Positions 11,600 to 23,914 of a DNA stretch of 64,000 bases are shown in pieces (the first letter of the stretch is position 1; each line of letters starts with the position of its first letter). A model generated the notes under the pieces. The model saw only the letters and a program-made list of their open reading frames with translations. It did not search any database and had not been told where the DNA came from. The translations under genes and the position numbers were made by a program. Source of the stretch: Microcebus murinus (Eukaryota > Chordata > Mammalia > Primates > Cheirogaleidae); assembly GCF_040939455.1 (NCBI RefSeq), contig NC_134129.1:16688001-16752000 (forward strand). The letters run 5' to 3'.

Positions 11600-14180
11600 C
11601 AAGGAATCACCAAGTTCTACAGACGTTACCTTTTTCAAATGTCTCTCGAATCGACCCGCCTGTTTCTGTCCCCGTCTCCGCTCTGTGGTCCAAGCCACCA
11701 TCCTCTCTCTCCCTGACGACGGTCGCTGCCCCCCAAATGGTCCCCAACACCCATTCACTACACACACAGCAGCCCGGCACAGTCTGTTAACAACACACGC
11801 CTGATTGTGTGTCTCCCTCAGCAGGGCCTCCAGGTTTTGACAAACACAAAGCCCCTTGAGGGAACTGACCTTGTCCTCTTCTGTCCTCTGTATCGGTGCC
11901 CAGGTGCCTAGCACAGTGCGCGTGCGCGGGAGGCAGGGAGGCCCGGCAAACCTGTGTCCTCCTCCTCGTCGTGGGAGCAGAGCAGGACTACATTTCCCAG
12001 CCTCCCTTGCAGTTGGCAGGGCCCCACCCCCGGCTGACTTCCGGTCAGAGGAGCCGCCATGATGCTCAGCACTTCCGGTCTGCCCCTTGTGTGGGCCCCG
12101 CTCCTTCCTTTCCGTCGTGGCCCGACAGCCAGAGGGACGCAGAGGGTCCGTGGACGAACCCAGGACTCAGTGGGGCGACACTGGGCCCCCGAGACTGCCT
12201 CCCCACAGCCGGTGGAGCCTCACATAAACCCCACAACACGACTGTCTTACGTCAGGAGAATTGGGAAGTGGCGTCCTCTTCCCAAGCTCTCAGCAGCCAA
12301 GCCACAAAGACTGGGGTCACACCCTGCTACAGCAGTGACAATATATATCTAGTTTTGTCCTCTCTTGTCTTATTTTACTTTTTTTGCTCAGACCAGACAG
12401 AGATCTATCTACACCATGGAATTCAAGAGGACATCAGTTGGGTACAGAATGCTTTAAAAAAAAAAAAAAAATGCTGACCGAAGACGGAATTCTTGCCCCG
12501 TGTTGTTTTGATTAACAAGCAAGCCAACAAATAATTTGCTGTCCCTTTAACTTCGTTTTCTGGCAAAATGAAAAACAGGATTTAAGGAATAATCATTCTT
12601 TGAAACTTTGGGGCTATAGACACGCCGGTATTAATCCTATTCCCAAATCTCATTATCCTGTGGAGAATCCCCGATAAAACGGACAGGGGGGGCTTGGGCT
12701 GTATTTGAAAAGCAAAAAGTGCAATCATCTTTTTAGGGTGGAGGTCTTTCCCCCCAGGGATGTGTCATTCGTGGAATGTGGTTTAGGCTAAGCTCTGGCA
12801 GCAGGGGGCTCTGCTATGAGCCGGGATTACTCTCCTGGCTGAGCCCTTTAGAAGGTCACCGTGATCCGAGCAAAGGGCAGCATGTCCATTTCAGGCACCA
12901 GGCTCAAACTTGGAATTGAAGAAAAACACAGAATGAAAACTGCCCATTCTGTGAAAACAGGGGCACTCCAGTTTTGGGAGAGGGTGCAGATTTTAGGGTC
13001 AGGAATCTGAGCCATCCAAACTGCCACAGAAGCCTCTGAAAGACCAGAAAGGGGTTTATAATAGCATGAGATGTAAACAGCAGTAATATTATATGTCAGG
13101 AGCCCTCTGAATCTCTGCAGCCTTGTGGTGGTTTGCTTCAGACTTCAGTTTACAAAGAGTTTTTGGGGATTTAGAATGCAGGAACTGGCTCCCTCCTTTG
13201 CCCCAGAATTCTCAGATGAACCTAAATGGTCAAACCCTGGGGAGGATCGCATTCCTTTCTGGAATCTGAGAGGCCTAGGAAATCTACCCTAGTGGACAGT
13301 TTGTTATTGTCCTAATTGCGGTCACTCAAATCACACGTGCTGCCCAAATTCATAAACACACAGGCACGGTATTACCTGGCACAAGCAGTGGTGTCCTCTT
13401 CCCGAGCTCTCAGCAGTCCCAGTCCCCGGAGAGAGACCACGAGGACCTGTCACTTGCACGTCTGTCCCGTCCAGTCTGTTGGTCCCTCAAGTCACATCAG
13501 CAAGGTGTCCCTTCCCCCTTATTCCCTGGTGATAGACACACTAGTTTACCAACTGGGCTGCTTCTTTGCAAGTGACAGTAAATGTAATGCAAACGGGCCT
13601 AAGCGAAAATGGGAGACTATCGATTCACCCAGGTGCAAAGTCCAGGGCTCTATCTCCAGCTTCAAGCACAATTTCATCCAGAGCTGGAATAATGTCACCA
13701 GGATCCAATCTCTCTTCCCTCTTACCTGTTCTCTCTCTCCGTCTTTCAGCTCTCTTCCCTCAATTTTAGCTGTGTTCTCTATTCCAGGCAGGAACATGGA
13801 AGATCTCTCTCCGGCAAAACCTATCAGCCCAAGAGAAAACAGTTAGCGGTATCTGGCCACATGGCGCCATCATTTAGCCATTGCTAGCCTGATCCGTCCC
13901 CCACCAAAAAGCTCACCGGTCAGCAAGCCCCGTGCATGCAGGGTTTCAGTGATTCCTCGCTTTGTTCCGAAAGTAATTGATGAGGACTTCCAAGGCCATC
14001 ATAAAGATGGGAAATGGTGGCAGCAAAGAGACTGTGCACAAGATGTCAGCTCAGACTGGCTTAGGGTGGGCCACCGATTTGGCTTGTTCTTTGGATGACT
14101 CCAACAAGGAAGCAGGGGCAGTGGTCTTCTCTCTTCTTGTAGCCTTACGCCCTAGTGATGGTTGCCATGGAATCTCCCTC
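11600..14180. other. Unique and unresolved old-repeat sequence
   Basis: No gene recognised. The stretch 11985-12070, containing ACATTTCCCAGCCTCCCTTG, resembles an old interspersed repeat family also hinted at near 51.35 kb and, reversed, 28.8-29.2 kb. The stretch 13555-13800 also reads like an unnamed ancestral repeat. An A-run lies at 12456-12471. Frames at 11896-12477 and 13316-13846 have no domain. Confidence 0.35.
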
Positions 14181-14195
14181 AAGATCCCACTTCTG

Positions 14196-14531
14196 GGCCA
14201 GGCGTGGTGGCTCACATCTGTAATCCTAGCTCTCTGGGAGGCCGACATGGGCGGATTGCTCAAGGTCAGGAGTTCGAAACCAGCCTGAGCAAGAGCGAGA
14301 CCTCGTCTCTACTATAAATAGAAAGAAATTAATTGGCCAACTAATATATATAGAAAAAATTAGCCGGGCATGGTGGCACATGCCTGTAGTCCCAGCTACT
14401 CGGGAGGCTGAGGCAGGAGGATCGCTTGAGCCCAGGAGTTGGAGGTTGCTGTGAGCTAGGCTGACGCCACGGCACTCACTCTAGCCTGGGCAACAGAGTG
14501 AGACTCTGTCTCAAAAAAAAAAAAAAAAAAA
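14196..14531 (+). mobile_element. Alu SINE
   Basis: Forward full-length copy, GGCCAGGCGTGGTGG to a long A-tail. Perfect 15-bp target duplication AAGATCCCACTTCTG at 14181-14195 and 14532-14546. Confidence 0.96.
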
Positions 14532-14847
14532 AAGATCCCACTTCTGTAGATTCAGTGTCTGTCTGTCCTTAAGAGCATCTCAATGGAACTCCAGTAAACA
14601 CAGTGTAAGGCTGGTGGCGGTCCCCCCTCGCCCTTCCCTAGATCAAAAAGAAAAGGCTCACGAGACCAGACACACCAAGGACAAACTGCCAGGCCCCACT
14701 GAGAACAACCACACCTAGATATCCACCCAGATAAGAAAGTTTTGTCTTCTGGATTCCGTAGATACCACCAGCTCTTCCTATTTCTCAATGACCACCGAAA
14801 GTCACCCCAGCTCTTCCCGCCGAAAGTCCCTAGCCCGGCCCAAACAG

Positions 14848-14854
14848 TATTAAA
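14848..14854 (+). promoter_or_regulatory. Candidate TATA box of the solo LTR
   Basis: TATTAAA sits 84 bp upstream of the AATAAA signal, a spacing compatible with an LTR U3/R junction. Activity cannot be judged. Confidence 0.45.
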
Positions 14855-14931
14855 GCTCGCACACCCTCCAAATGGATGCGACTTCTCGGGCTTCTCTCTC
14901 TTGGGACCCATGAACCTCATCGGGAGCGCAC

Positions 14932-14937
14932 AATAAA
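14932..14937 (+). promoter_or_regulatory. Candidate poly(A) signal of the solo LTR
   Basis: AATAAA within the LTR, followed by a T/C-rich stretch (14946-14996) that could serve as the downstream element. Confidence 0.5.
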
Positions 14938-15011
14938 GCCACGTTGTTTGGCCCCACTCTTTCTCTCTCTGTCTGTCTGTTTCTTTCACCGCCGGAAAAC
15001 TTTACACACAG

Positions 15012-15640
15012 GTTGTTGTTCTACCTGCAGTTGCCCTGAAGTGCGTGTGACCACCAGCGCACACACTTCCGTGTTCATCAGAGCTGCCGAAGACACCTCT
15101 CAGGGAAGTTCTGTCATGGCTTTCGACTTCTAACCCACCGAGCCATTAGATACCTAAAGAAGATTACCAGAGATGATGGAGATAAATTTAAAAAAGAGAA
15201 AAAGAAAAAATTTCGTTGTAACGGTTGACTTCTAAAGCTGTCACACCCCAGGGGGAGCATTGACTTGGATGACTGTTTTGCCACGGAGGTGGCCGTGAAG
15301 AAGCAAGGGGGGGTATTTTTACTCTCTGGACATTGTGTTTGGGAACTTCAGAGCGCCCTGGATGAAATAATTGTGATTGAACTCAATTCTGGGCACCCCC
15401 CGTAATTCTATAAATTTATTCTGCAGAAGCACAAAACACGTATCTTTTCTTCCGAAAGGTCAACGAGGCTTCCTTCCAACGACCTGAGACAGCTAAACAG
15501 CACAGTGCGTCCAAGAGTACATCTTGTCTTGCCTCTACATGGCCCGGCAAAGCCAGAACTTTATCACTTTATTAAAAATGGATGGGACAAGGAATTGTGT
15601 TTACAGTTCCTAAAAATGAGATGTTTTTAGTCTGGACACT
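15012..15640. other. Unique sequence
   Basis: No gene or named repeat recognised. Confidence 0.4.
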
Positions 15641-15659
15641 CTACCGCCCTGACTCGCCG

Positions 15660-15785
15660 TGGATATTGAATGCCTAACACGTGCCAGGCGCTGTGTTGGG
15701 TGTGGGAGATACGATCACACACGAGACCCTGCCCTCCTCGAGGGGCTTCCAGTCCCGTGGGGAAACAGAGCTGGACAGAAGCCCC
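15660..15785 (-). mobile_element. L2 LINE 3'-end fragment
   Basis: ATTGAATGCCTAACACGTGC, CAGGCGCTGTGTTGGGTGTG and CCTGCCCTCCTCGAGGGGCT follow the reverse-strand order of the L2 3' end, seen commonly as an old mammalian fossil. Confidence 0.7.
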
Positions 15786-15943
15786 TCACTGGGGTCCGTG
15801 TCACTCAGCACTTTCGAGTAGGTTCCTACAAAGTGCCACGAAAGTACACAAAGGATCGCTGACTCCCTTCCCACAGGGCCGGGGTTGAGGAAGGGTGATG
15901 TCACAGAAGACTTAGTGGAGTGATGCTCACTTTGTCACATTTA

Positions 15944-16275
15944 TTTATTTGAGACAGAGTCTCACTCTGTTGCCCAGGCTAGAGTGAGTGCCGTGGCATC
16001 AGCCTAGCTCACAGCAGCCTCAAACTCCTGGGCTCAAGCGATCCTCCTGCCTCAGCCTCCCGAGTAGCTGGGACTACAGGCATGTGCGGCCACCATGCCT
16101 GGCTAATTTTTTTTCTATGTATTTTTAGTTTTCCAGCTAATTTCTTTCTATTTTTAGTAGAGACAGGGGTCTCGCTCTTGCTCAGACTGGTTTCGAATTC
16201 CTGGCCTCGAGCGATCCTCCCGCCTCGGCCTCCCAGAGTGCTGGGATGACAGGCGGGAGCCACCGTGCCCGGCCT
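15944..16275 (-). mobile_element. Alu SINE
   Basis: Reverse copy; target duplication ACTTTG(T/C)CACATTTA (14 of 15 match) at 15929-15943 and 16276-16290. Confidence 0.95.
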
Positions 16276-16290
16276 ACTTTGCCACATTTA

Positions 16291-16808
16291 TACTAAAAGA
16301 CTGGCCAAAGCAGTTTAACCTGAACATCTACCGAGTGCTGGGCCGTGGCTACAAAAAGGTGCAACGAACACACAGTTCTTGATCTTGAAACTAAGACCAA
16401 ACTGAGACCAAACTGTTGGTTTCCTATAAACACTGTTCGCTGGGAAAACATTTCATATGTGTTGATAAAGTATCCCGACGTTTCATCTAAAGACTACAGA
16501 GGAAGGGGTTGGCCCAGTCTGGGAAGGGAAGGGCCACGGATACTAAAAGCATAATCCACGCAGTAGGGATGGGGCTAATTCTCAGTAGCTCGAGAAGACA
16601 GAACTAGAGCCGTCAACAGCCAACACCCCAAGGCACCAGGGACATGAATGCGTCGGCCCTGGGCTGGGGACTCGTTTAGTCACCACAAGGTCACCTCAAG
16701 ACAGGGACTCCTCGTCACGGAGGATGAGCCACGACCATCACGACGGTTCACGGATGGTGAGTGATAAATGCAAGAATCCCAAGTTTTTCTTGTTGAACTA
16801 AGTAGTAG
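16291..16808. other. Unique sequence
   Basis: No gene or repeat recognised. Confidence 0.4.
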
Positions 16809-16823
16809 GAATTCGGTGCCTTA

Positions 16824-17149
16824 CCTCTTGTGTTTTCCTGGCTAGAGCTGGAGCACATTCTACTAAGTGAAGTGTCTCAAGAATGGAGAAACAAGCACCA
16901 CGTGTACTCACCAGCAAATTGGTATTAACTGAGCAACACCTAAGTGGACACATAGGAGTAACATCTATCGGGGGTTGGGAGGGAGGGAGGGGGGAGGAGG
17001 GGATGGGTACATACAACCACAACGAGTAAGATGTGCAACGTTTGGGGGATGGACACGCTCGAAGCTCTTACTCGAGGGGGGAGGGGGCATGGGCAATATA
17101 AGTAACCTTAACAGTTGTACCCTCATAATACACTAAAATAAAAAAAAAA
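16824..17149 (+). mobile_element. L1 LINE, 5'-truncated 3' end
   Basis: Carries the last codons of ORF2 (CACCACGTGTACTCACCAGC, ending in Asn-Trp-Tyr-stop near 16917-16928), a short 3' UTR with a G-rich tract (about 16972-17003) and a short A-tail. A 15-bp target duplication GAATT(C/T)GGTGCCTTA at 16809-16823 and 17150-17164 proves one L1 integration of 326 bp. The 3' UTR matches the other L1 tails at 41.4, 41.8 and 45.8 kb. Confidence 0.93.
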
Positions 17150-17164
17150 GAATTTGGTGCCTTA

Positions 17165-17905
17165 GAGGAGTGTGTGTGGGTGCTTGTGGGGGGTAGAAAG
17201 AGGGAGAGAGAGAGGGAGAGAGATTGACTGAGGCATCGGCTCACGTGATAGCGAAAGTTGACAAGTTCAAATTCTGCAGGGTGGCTGGCAGGCTGGAGAC
17301 CCCGGGGGAGAGTTGCACCCCAAAGGCCGTCCGCGGGCAGAATCCCTGCTAATTCTGGGGGGTGGGGGAAGGGGTGTCTGTCTCTGTTCTGTGGGTGCCT
17401 TCACCGGGTTAGGTGAGGCCCACCCGCGTTATGCTTTCCTCAAAGTCTATCGCTCTAAACGTGAGTACCACCTAAAAACTACCTTCCAGGGAACATCTGG
17501 AGTAATGGGTGACCACATATGTGTGTACCGTGGCCTATCTGAGTGACACATAAGATTTACCATCCACGGGCGTGTGTCAGAGAGGGAGGGGGAGGGTTAG
17601 GCTGCGGGACAGGAGGAGGAAGCAGTGTGACCATCACTCTTGTCTCTCCCCCTTTTCTGTTACCAGACCAAACGTGTGTCTCTCTAGCATGCACCGGGCC
17701 CTTGCCCGCCCGGGCTGGGCAGCCCGTTACGGGGCAGGACTCAAACCCAGGGAGTGGCCGGGGAGCCCACGGGCGGAGCAGAGTGCGGCCCCACTGGGCG
17801 TCTGCCCAGCACCAAGCAACGTTGGTAGTTGAGTAAATGCTTATTGCACCCTCAAGGCAGTTGGGCTTCCACCGGGTGGTTGAGGGACCCAAAGCTGTGC
17901 CCTTC
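17165..17905. other. Unique GC-rich sequence
   Basis: Contains a GAGAGG simple stretch at 17203-17223. Overlapping frames at 17543-17949 on both strands have no domain. Confidence 0.4.
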
Positions 17906-17920
17906 AAGAGACTGAGAGTA

Positions 17921-18085
17921 GGCCGGGCGCGGTGGCTCACGCCTGTCATCCTAGCACTCTGGGAGGCCGAGGCGGGTGGATTGCTTGAGGTCAGGAGTTC
18001 AAAACCAGCCTGAGCAAGAGCGAGACCCCATCTCTACTATAAATAGAAAGAAATTAATTAGACAACTAATATATATAGAAAAATT
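17921..18085 (+). mobile_element. Monomeric Alu (left arm only)
   Basis: A left arm beginning GGCCGGGCGCGGTGGCTCAC runs to the A-rich linker (ATATATAGAAAAATT) and stops. No right arm or long A-tail follows. A 13-bp direct repeat AAGAGAC(T/A)GAGAG lies at 17906-17918 and 18086-18098, so the short form looks like the inserted unit and not a later deletion. Confidence 0.82.
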
Positions 18086-18098
18086 AAGAGACAGAGAG

Positions 18099-18395
18099 CG
18101 AGCGAGCCATCAGGAATCTGAGTCCTTCACGACCCAGCCTCGGGGGTCACCTGTCACCACAGCTGCCCTCCTGTCAGGGCAGTCGTGAGCCCACGAGCCT
18201 AGGTGCAAGGGGAGGGGAAACATATCCCGCCCTCTTGATGCGGAATGGAAGGTTTAATTTTCAACAGCACGAGTGACTAGTAGCTGCTTCGTTAGACAGC
18301 TCAGCCTCGAGGATCAGGTCTGGCAATTCTGTTCCACTTTGCAAGACCAACTACGACTGGCCTTCCTTTCTTCAGCAAAAAAAACAAAGCCACAA

Positions 18396-18400
<5 letters not shown>
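18099..18400. other. Unique sequence
   Basis: No gene or repeat recognised. Confidence 0.4.

Positions 18401-18440
<40 letters not shown>
18401..18440 (+). repeat. (GT)20 microsatellite
   Basis: Twenty perfect GT units, following a short A-rich stretch. Confidence 0.98.
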
Positions 18441-18443
<3 letters not shown>

Positions 18444-18618
18444 TGTATCCCTCCCGGCTCCAAGCCTCCCACCAAAACACTCCTTTAAATTCCTGAGACA
18501 GCTTTTGATTGCTGGTTTCAGCAACTTTCTCCTTCTACTCCCACACTGTTTTCATTTGTCTGGTTTTTTGCGCAGTTGGTCTTGACACGTAATGCTTTCT
18601 GTTCCCATTTTGTTTTCT

Positions 18619-18682
18619 TTCTTTCTTTTTTTTTTTTATTTATTTATTTTTTTTGTTTTAAGCAATCAAGACCCTAGTGAAT
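18619..18682 (-). mobile_element. Tiny retro-insertion (64 bp), mostly poly(T)
   Basis: A T-rich run followed by AAGCAATCAAGACCCTAGTG is bounded by a 13-bp perfect direct repeat CATTTTGTTTTCT at 18606-18618 and 18683-18695. This is what a severely 5'-truncated poly(A) retrocopy in reverse orientation would leave. The parent is not identifiable from ~24 unique bases. Confidence 0.6.
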
Positions 18683-18695
18683 CATTTTGTTTTCT

Positions 18696-19478
18696 AGCTG
18701 GAGAAAAACCAGTTTCTTTTGTCCAATCTGTATCTCATACACTAATGCCGTTATCTGTGTCAAAAAGTTGTAGCTCTTACAGAAGCCGGTTGCCATCTTC
18801 ATGCGCTTTAATTAAATCCTCCTTTAACCATTCTTCTTGTTGATTGTGTGCATTGAGAATCTTTAATCTGTCCCCTAACCCTTGTTTAATTCCAGTTGGC
18901 ATTCTCTGTACCCTTCCTGTTTGGCAATGTCCTGTTTTTTATTAAAGCGTCGGTGGAATGTTTTTGCTTTTCTGTGGCTTTTGGAGAGTAATGAGCTTTG
19001 TCCGTTTCAGAGTTTGGAAAGGGAGGTGGCGGTAATCTTCACTTTATGGTCAAAAGTGTGTAATAGCTTTGTGACTCTGTTGGACCAATCAGAGAGGAAA
19101 AACAAATATGTTTTCTCCCCTAAGCCCGGAGTCCCCGCTGTGCCCAGTTCAGGAAGCCTCACTGGGGCTTGGAAGCATTTACATTTGAAAGGCAAAGTTT
19201 ATTTTCGTAAAAACAAGTGGGAAATTGGGAAAATGGGGGGCCCTGGGGGCATGGAGGCTTTGCAGCAAGGCCACTTGGGCTGCTCTGGGGAGAAGCCAGA
19301 GATTGCAGGGCCATGTGCAGGAAGTGACATCTGTAGGTCAGGACAGCGTGCTAGCGTCACAGCTGGGTTTAACGCTGGGAAGGGCAACTGTCTGTGTTGA
19401 TGGAGACAGACAGACAGACAGACAGACACAGAGAGAGACCGAGAGAGATGGAGGTTGTAGAAGATAGATAACTTGATC
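18696..19478. other. Unique sequence with short GACA repeat
   Basis: Contains about six GACA units at 19405-19428. Reverse-strand short open frames near 18785-18990 are protein-like in composition but unrecognised (see rejected items). Confidence 0.4.
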
Positions 19479-19494
19479 TGTTTTATTCACTCTT

Positions 19495-20165
<671 letters not shown>

Positions 20166-20217
20166 TGGCGGGTTAACACCTAGGGTAGTGCTTGGCACAA
20201 AAGAGGCGCTGGGAGGA

Positions 20218-20546
20218 GGCCGGGCGCGGTGGCTCACGCCTGTCATCCCAGCACTCTGGGAGGCCGAGGTGGGAGGATCATTGGAGCTCAGGAGTTCGAG
20301 ATCAGCCTGAGCAAGAGCAAGACCGTCTTTACTAAAAAAATAGAAAGAAATTAGCTGGACAACTAAAAATATATAGAAAAAATTAGCCGGGCGTGGTGGC
20401 GCATGCCTGTAGTCCCAGCTACTCGGGAGGCTGAGGCAGGAGGATCGCTTGAGCCCAGGAGTTGGAGGTTGCTGTGAGCGAGGCTGATGCCACAGCACTC
20501 TAGCCTGGGCAACAGAGTCAGATTGTGTCTCAAAAAAAAAAAAAAA
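20218..20546 (+). mobile_element. Alu SINE
   Basis: Forward copy, with an AAAAGAGG(C/T)GCTGGGA direct repeat ending at 20214 and 20561 as target duplication. Confidence 0.95.
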
Positions 20547-20561
20547 AAAGAGGTGCTGGGA

Positions 20562-22040
20562 AAATGCCTGTTAAGTGAACAGACAAGCGAACACTGTCCT
20601 GCCCCTTCCAGATCTCTCCATACTTGGTTCTCTCTCCCCAGCGAATGTCTCCACTGTTCAAGATTTTTCTACACCTCCACTCCTCATAGTAAGCCAGTAA
20701 TTGCATCAGATGTTCAACAGAGGTTTGGTGATGTGTTTTAAAGCCGGAGGAAGAATTGGCCTTATTGAATTTACTGAAGCACGCACACACACACGGTTAT
20801 TATCTCCAACTGGTACTTTCCCAAGGTACATAAAAGCAAATCCTGCAAAAACACGTGTCTGTGGGCATCGAACCCAACAGCGCACAGGTGGGGGCGGGGA
20901 CCCACGGGGAGGGGTGCAGGGGCTGGGCAGAGGCGGGGCGGAAAAGGCAAGCCTCTCTGGCTTCATAATTTTGCTGGGGCCAGCCCTGCGGGAGGGTTTT
21001 AATCATGAACATTCTCCATGGCTCTAGAATTATTTAATTTCATGGTGATTTTACAAGTCCCTCGTTCAGACTCGAGACATTATAAAAGTAGATCATTCGT
21101 CCGAGGTCCTCCAGAGGGAAAACACGAAGGCCCGTGAAAAAGTCGCACGTAGCCAGATGCCCGAGCTCTTGGCTTAGATGCACATAGACCGAGGGCAGAG
21201 GGCGTGGAGTGGATGAAACGACTCATTCATTCATTTGCAAGGTGTATCGCGAACGGTGGCTGGCAGCCTTGGAGATGTCCATGCCCCTGTGTGATTGATT
21301 CCCTCCTGTCATCCGTGGGGCTGACTTAGGTGGCCAACAGGACATTGCCGAGATGACTGGGCGGGGACTTAGGAGGCTAGGACGTAGAACACACGACAGC
21401 TTTCACTTTGCTCCCTGGGGCTCTCGGGGTTGGGAGCAGCCCGCCACCATGTCCCTGGGGGAGCCCCAAGTGGGGAACCGAGGCCTCCTGCCGGCACCCT
21501 GAGCCCGCCGGGTGGTGAGGTGTCGAGCCACTCAGAGGCGACCCTGCCAGGCCACTCGAGCCTTGGGATGACCCCAGCCCGGGCTGACGCCTTGATCTCG
21601 CCCTCTCCAATCCAGACTCCAATCCAGAACCATCCAGGGAAGCTGCTCCCAGATTCCTCATTCACAGAAACTTCAAGGTCACAAATGTGCCACGTCCAGC
21701 CGTCCTTGGCACACTTCCGACACCATACATGTGTATGTGTGTGTGTGTGTGCATGTGTGTTAGTCTGCGAGGGTTTTCACATCAACAGCCAGCTCTCTGG
21801 GCACCAACTGGGTGTTTGATTCCGGTCAATGCAATCTGACACTCGCTGCGCAGGGTTGGGGCAGCCCCCCGGGCGAGGGGCTTGTCCCACGAGACTGTCC
21901 TCTCTTTCAGATGCCAGCCGCCGGGTCCAGGCCTCCCCTGCTTCCGACCCACCAGCTAGAAACCCGCCACCTCCTTTGGTTTGGCAGTTTGCTAGGATGC
22001 CTCACAGAAGTCAGGAACACGCTTTGCTACACCTGCTGGT
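20562..22040. other. Unique GC-rich sequence
   Basis: No gene recognised. It holds a TG-rich microsatellite (21731-21760) and a CpG-containing stretch at 21370-21610 too short to call an island. Frames at 21369-21819 on both strands overlap each other and show no domain. Confidence 0.4.
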
Positions 22041-22387
22041 TTATTTTTATTTTATTTTATTATTATTTTTTGAGACAGAGTCTTACTGTGTTGCCCAGGC
22101 TAGAGTGACGTGGCCTTAGCCTCACTCACAGCAACCTCAAACTCCTGGGCTCCAGCGATCCTCCTGCCTCAGCCTCCCGAGTAGCTGGGGCTACAGGCAT
22201 GCGCCACCATGCCCGGCTAATTGTTTTTCTATATATTTTTAGTTGGCCAATTAATTTGTCTCTATTTTTAGTAGAAATGAGGTCTTGCTCTTGCTCAGGC
22301 TGGTCTCGAACTCCTGACCTTGAGCGATCAACACACCTCGGCCTCCCAGAGTGCTAGGATGACAGGCGTGAGCCACCGCGCCCGGCC
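22041..22387 (-). mobile_element. Alu SINE
   Basis: Reverse copy with a mixed TTTTA/TTA tail (22041-22070) and 5' end GCGCCCGGCC at 22387. No firm target duplication. Confidence 0.94.
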
Positions 22388-23914
22388 CGGAGCTGGCATT
22401 CTTAATCTCATGTTGCATTTCTTCATTAAATGAGTGAATTAGCTATAAAACATTGACATTGTGCTTTATGCACCTGTCTCTTGTGAATTTAATTAGGGTG
22501 AAGCCTGGTCTCCAAAGCTTTAATTGTCCTGCGTGCTCCAATAGCACTGAACTTCAAGCCGTGCAAAGTAGAAAAATGGACTTTCTCTTATCTCTGGAAA
22601 CTTCCCTTAAGTGTCTTCTTCCATAGTCTACGCTATGATCCCATCCTCAAATTTCGGTTCCTGCAAGACTTTCTTGTTACTTACCTTAAATAAAAGTCTC
22701 ATTTGAAACCCAAAGCTAAGCAATGGCTTCTTTATTATATGTGGAATCTGACTTTCATTCCTGGAGCCTAGTCTTAAAGAAGGTGGAAGGGGAAAAAAAA
22801 GAGATCAAAACAAAAACGGAAACCCTGCATGATCAAGAAAGGAAAAATATTAATAGTAATAGTTGATATTTCGAAAAATGATGCTATGCTTCTGTGACTT
22901 CAAGAAAAACTTCACTTGTGTTTTCTTCTAAAAGGAAGCATGAAAAGTCAACTATGAGATTGTTTGCTATTTGCTAGCGAGCTGGGATTATATGTTAGAT
23001 GTGATATTTGATTCTAGGAATATAAAGATGGAAATGATATGGGTTAAGCAGAGAGAGGCAGATGTTAAATGCTGATGCAAACCTACAGAGAAGATGTAGG
23101 GGGAGCCCAGAGGACAGACCAGATAATTCTATCGGGGTGGTGTTTAAATAATATGTCAAATAATAGAAACCAGAGCCGTGTGAAATAATAATAATAATGA
23201 TAATGATATCCTTGGGTATCTTTTTTGATTGTTTCTTGACTTTAATGTTCATGCCCCCCAATATTTCACTGTTAAATATTTGTTAAGATGTTCTCTTTCC
23301 CCCATGTTTAGAGAATATCTTTGTAGTCCTTGGCTCGTCGAGTGTGGGACTAGAGGCTGGGTAGCTTTGGGGAGAGCTGGTGGGTGAGGCTGCAGGCAGG
23401 AGGCCGTCCCCTTTGTCCAGGGTGCAATAACGGGACAAGAACCCAGGCAGTGGCAGGTGGGGCCCCAGGGGAAGGGCTGGAGCCAGGAGGCGGTTTCGAA
23501 CCCCAGGGCTTGGGGAGGGACGGGGAGGGGTTGTGGTTGTCTTTGCAATTTCTGCCTTGGGAGATGGACCCATTACGTGTGCCTGAGCAGACGGGAGGCG
23601 AAATGGGTTAGAGAAGGAGGGTGGTGGGTTCTCTTTGGGTGCCTATGGGGCAGCTAAGGCAACAATGATAAATAGAAAGTTGGAAGTGCAAATGCAGAAC
23701 TTGGATAAGAGATTAGGGCTGGGCTCAGAGTGCTGTGCATGGTTGGTGGCAGTGAAAGTCACCGGACTGGGTGACATCCCCATGGGTAGGTGGACAGTGT
23801 CTGGGGAGGAAATAGCCCTGACATTAAAGGCACAGAGAGAGAAGGGGGAGCCAGCCAATGCAACGAACAGGGTGGCTGCAGAGTCTGAATGAGAACCAGG
23901 GGAGTGTAAGAATA
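22388..23914. other. Unique sequence
   Basis: No gene or repeat recognised beyond a short AAT run (23185-23200). Frames at 23249-23892 have no domain. Confidence 0.4.

Larger units (their letters stand above)
14604..15006 (+). mobile_element. Solo LTR, probable class I (gammaretrovirus-like) ERV
   Basis: A 403-bp unit begins TGTAAGG and ends CTTTACA, giving short inverted TG...CA termini. It is flanked by a 5-bp direct repeat CACAG at 14599-14603 and 15007-15011. Inside are a TATA-like TATTAAA (14848-14854) and AATAAA (14932-14937) about 80 bp downstream, followed by a pyrimidine-rich region, the order expected of U3, R and U5. No internal viral genes flank it, so it is a recombined solo LTR. 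The class I assignment is inferred from length and layout; the subfamily is not recognised. Confidence 0.78.

Noticed and set aside
12059..12352. 97-codon frame with a GCCGCCATGATG start context and nearby CTTCCGG motifs
   Set aside because: No domain, and it lies in sequence resembling an old interspersed repeat.
18785..18990. Reverse-strand short frames of protein-like composition (e.g. RLKILNAHNQQEEWLKEDL, and FHRRFNKKQDIAKQEGYREC in another frame)
   Set aside because: The two frames are offset, contain stops and match no family I know; without a search I cannot call a retrocopy. A protein search of both pieces would settle it.
21370..21620. Possible CpG island or promoter
   Set aside because: Short, with modest CpG density by eye; no first-exon or TSS features.
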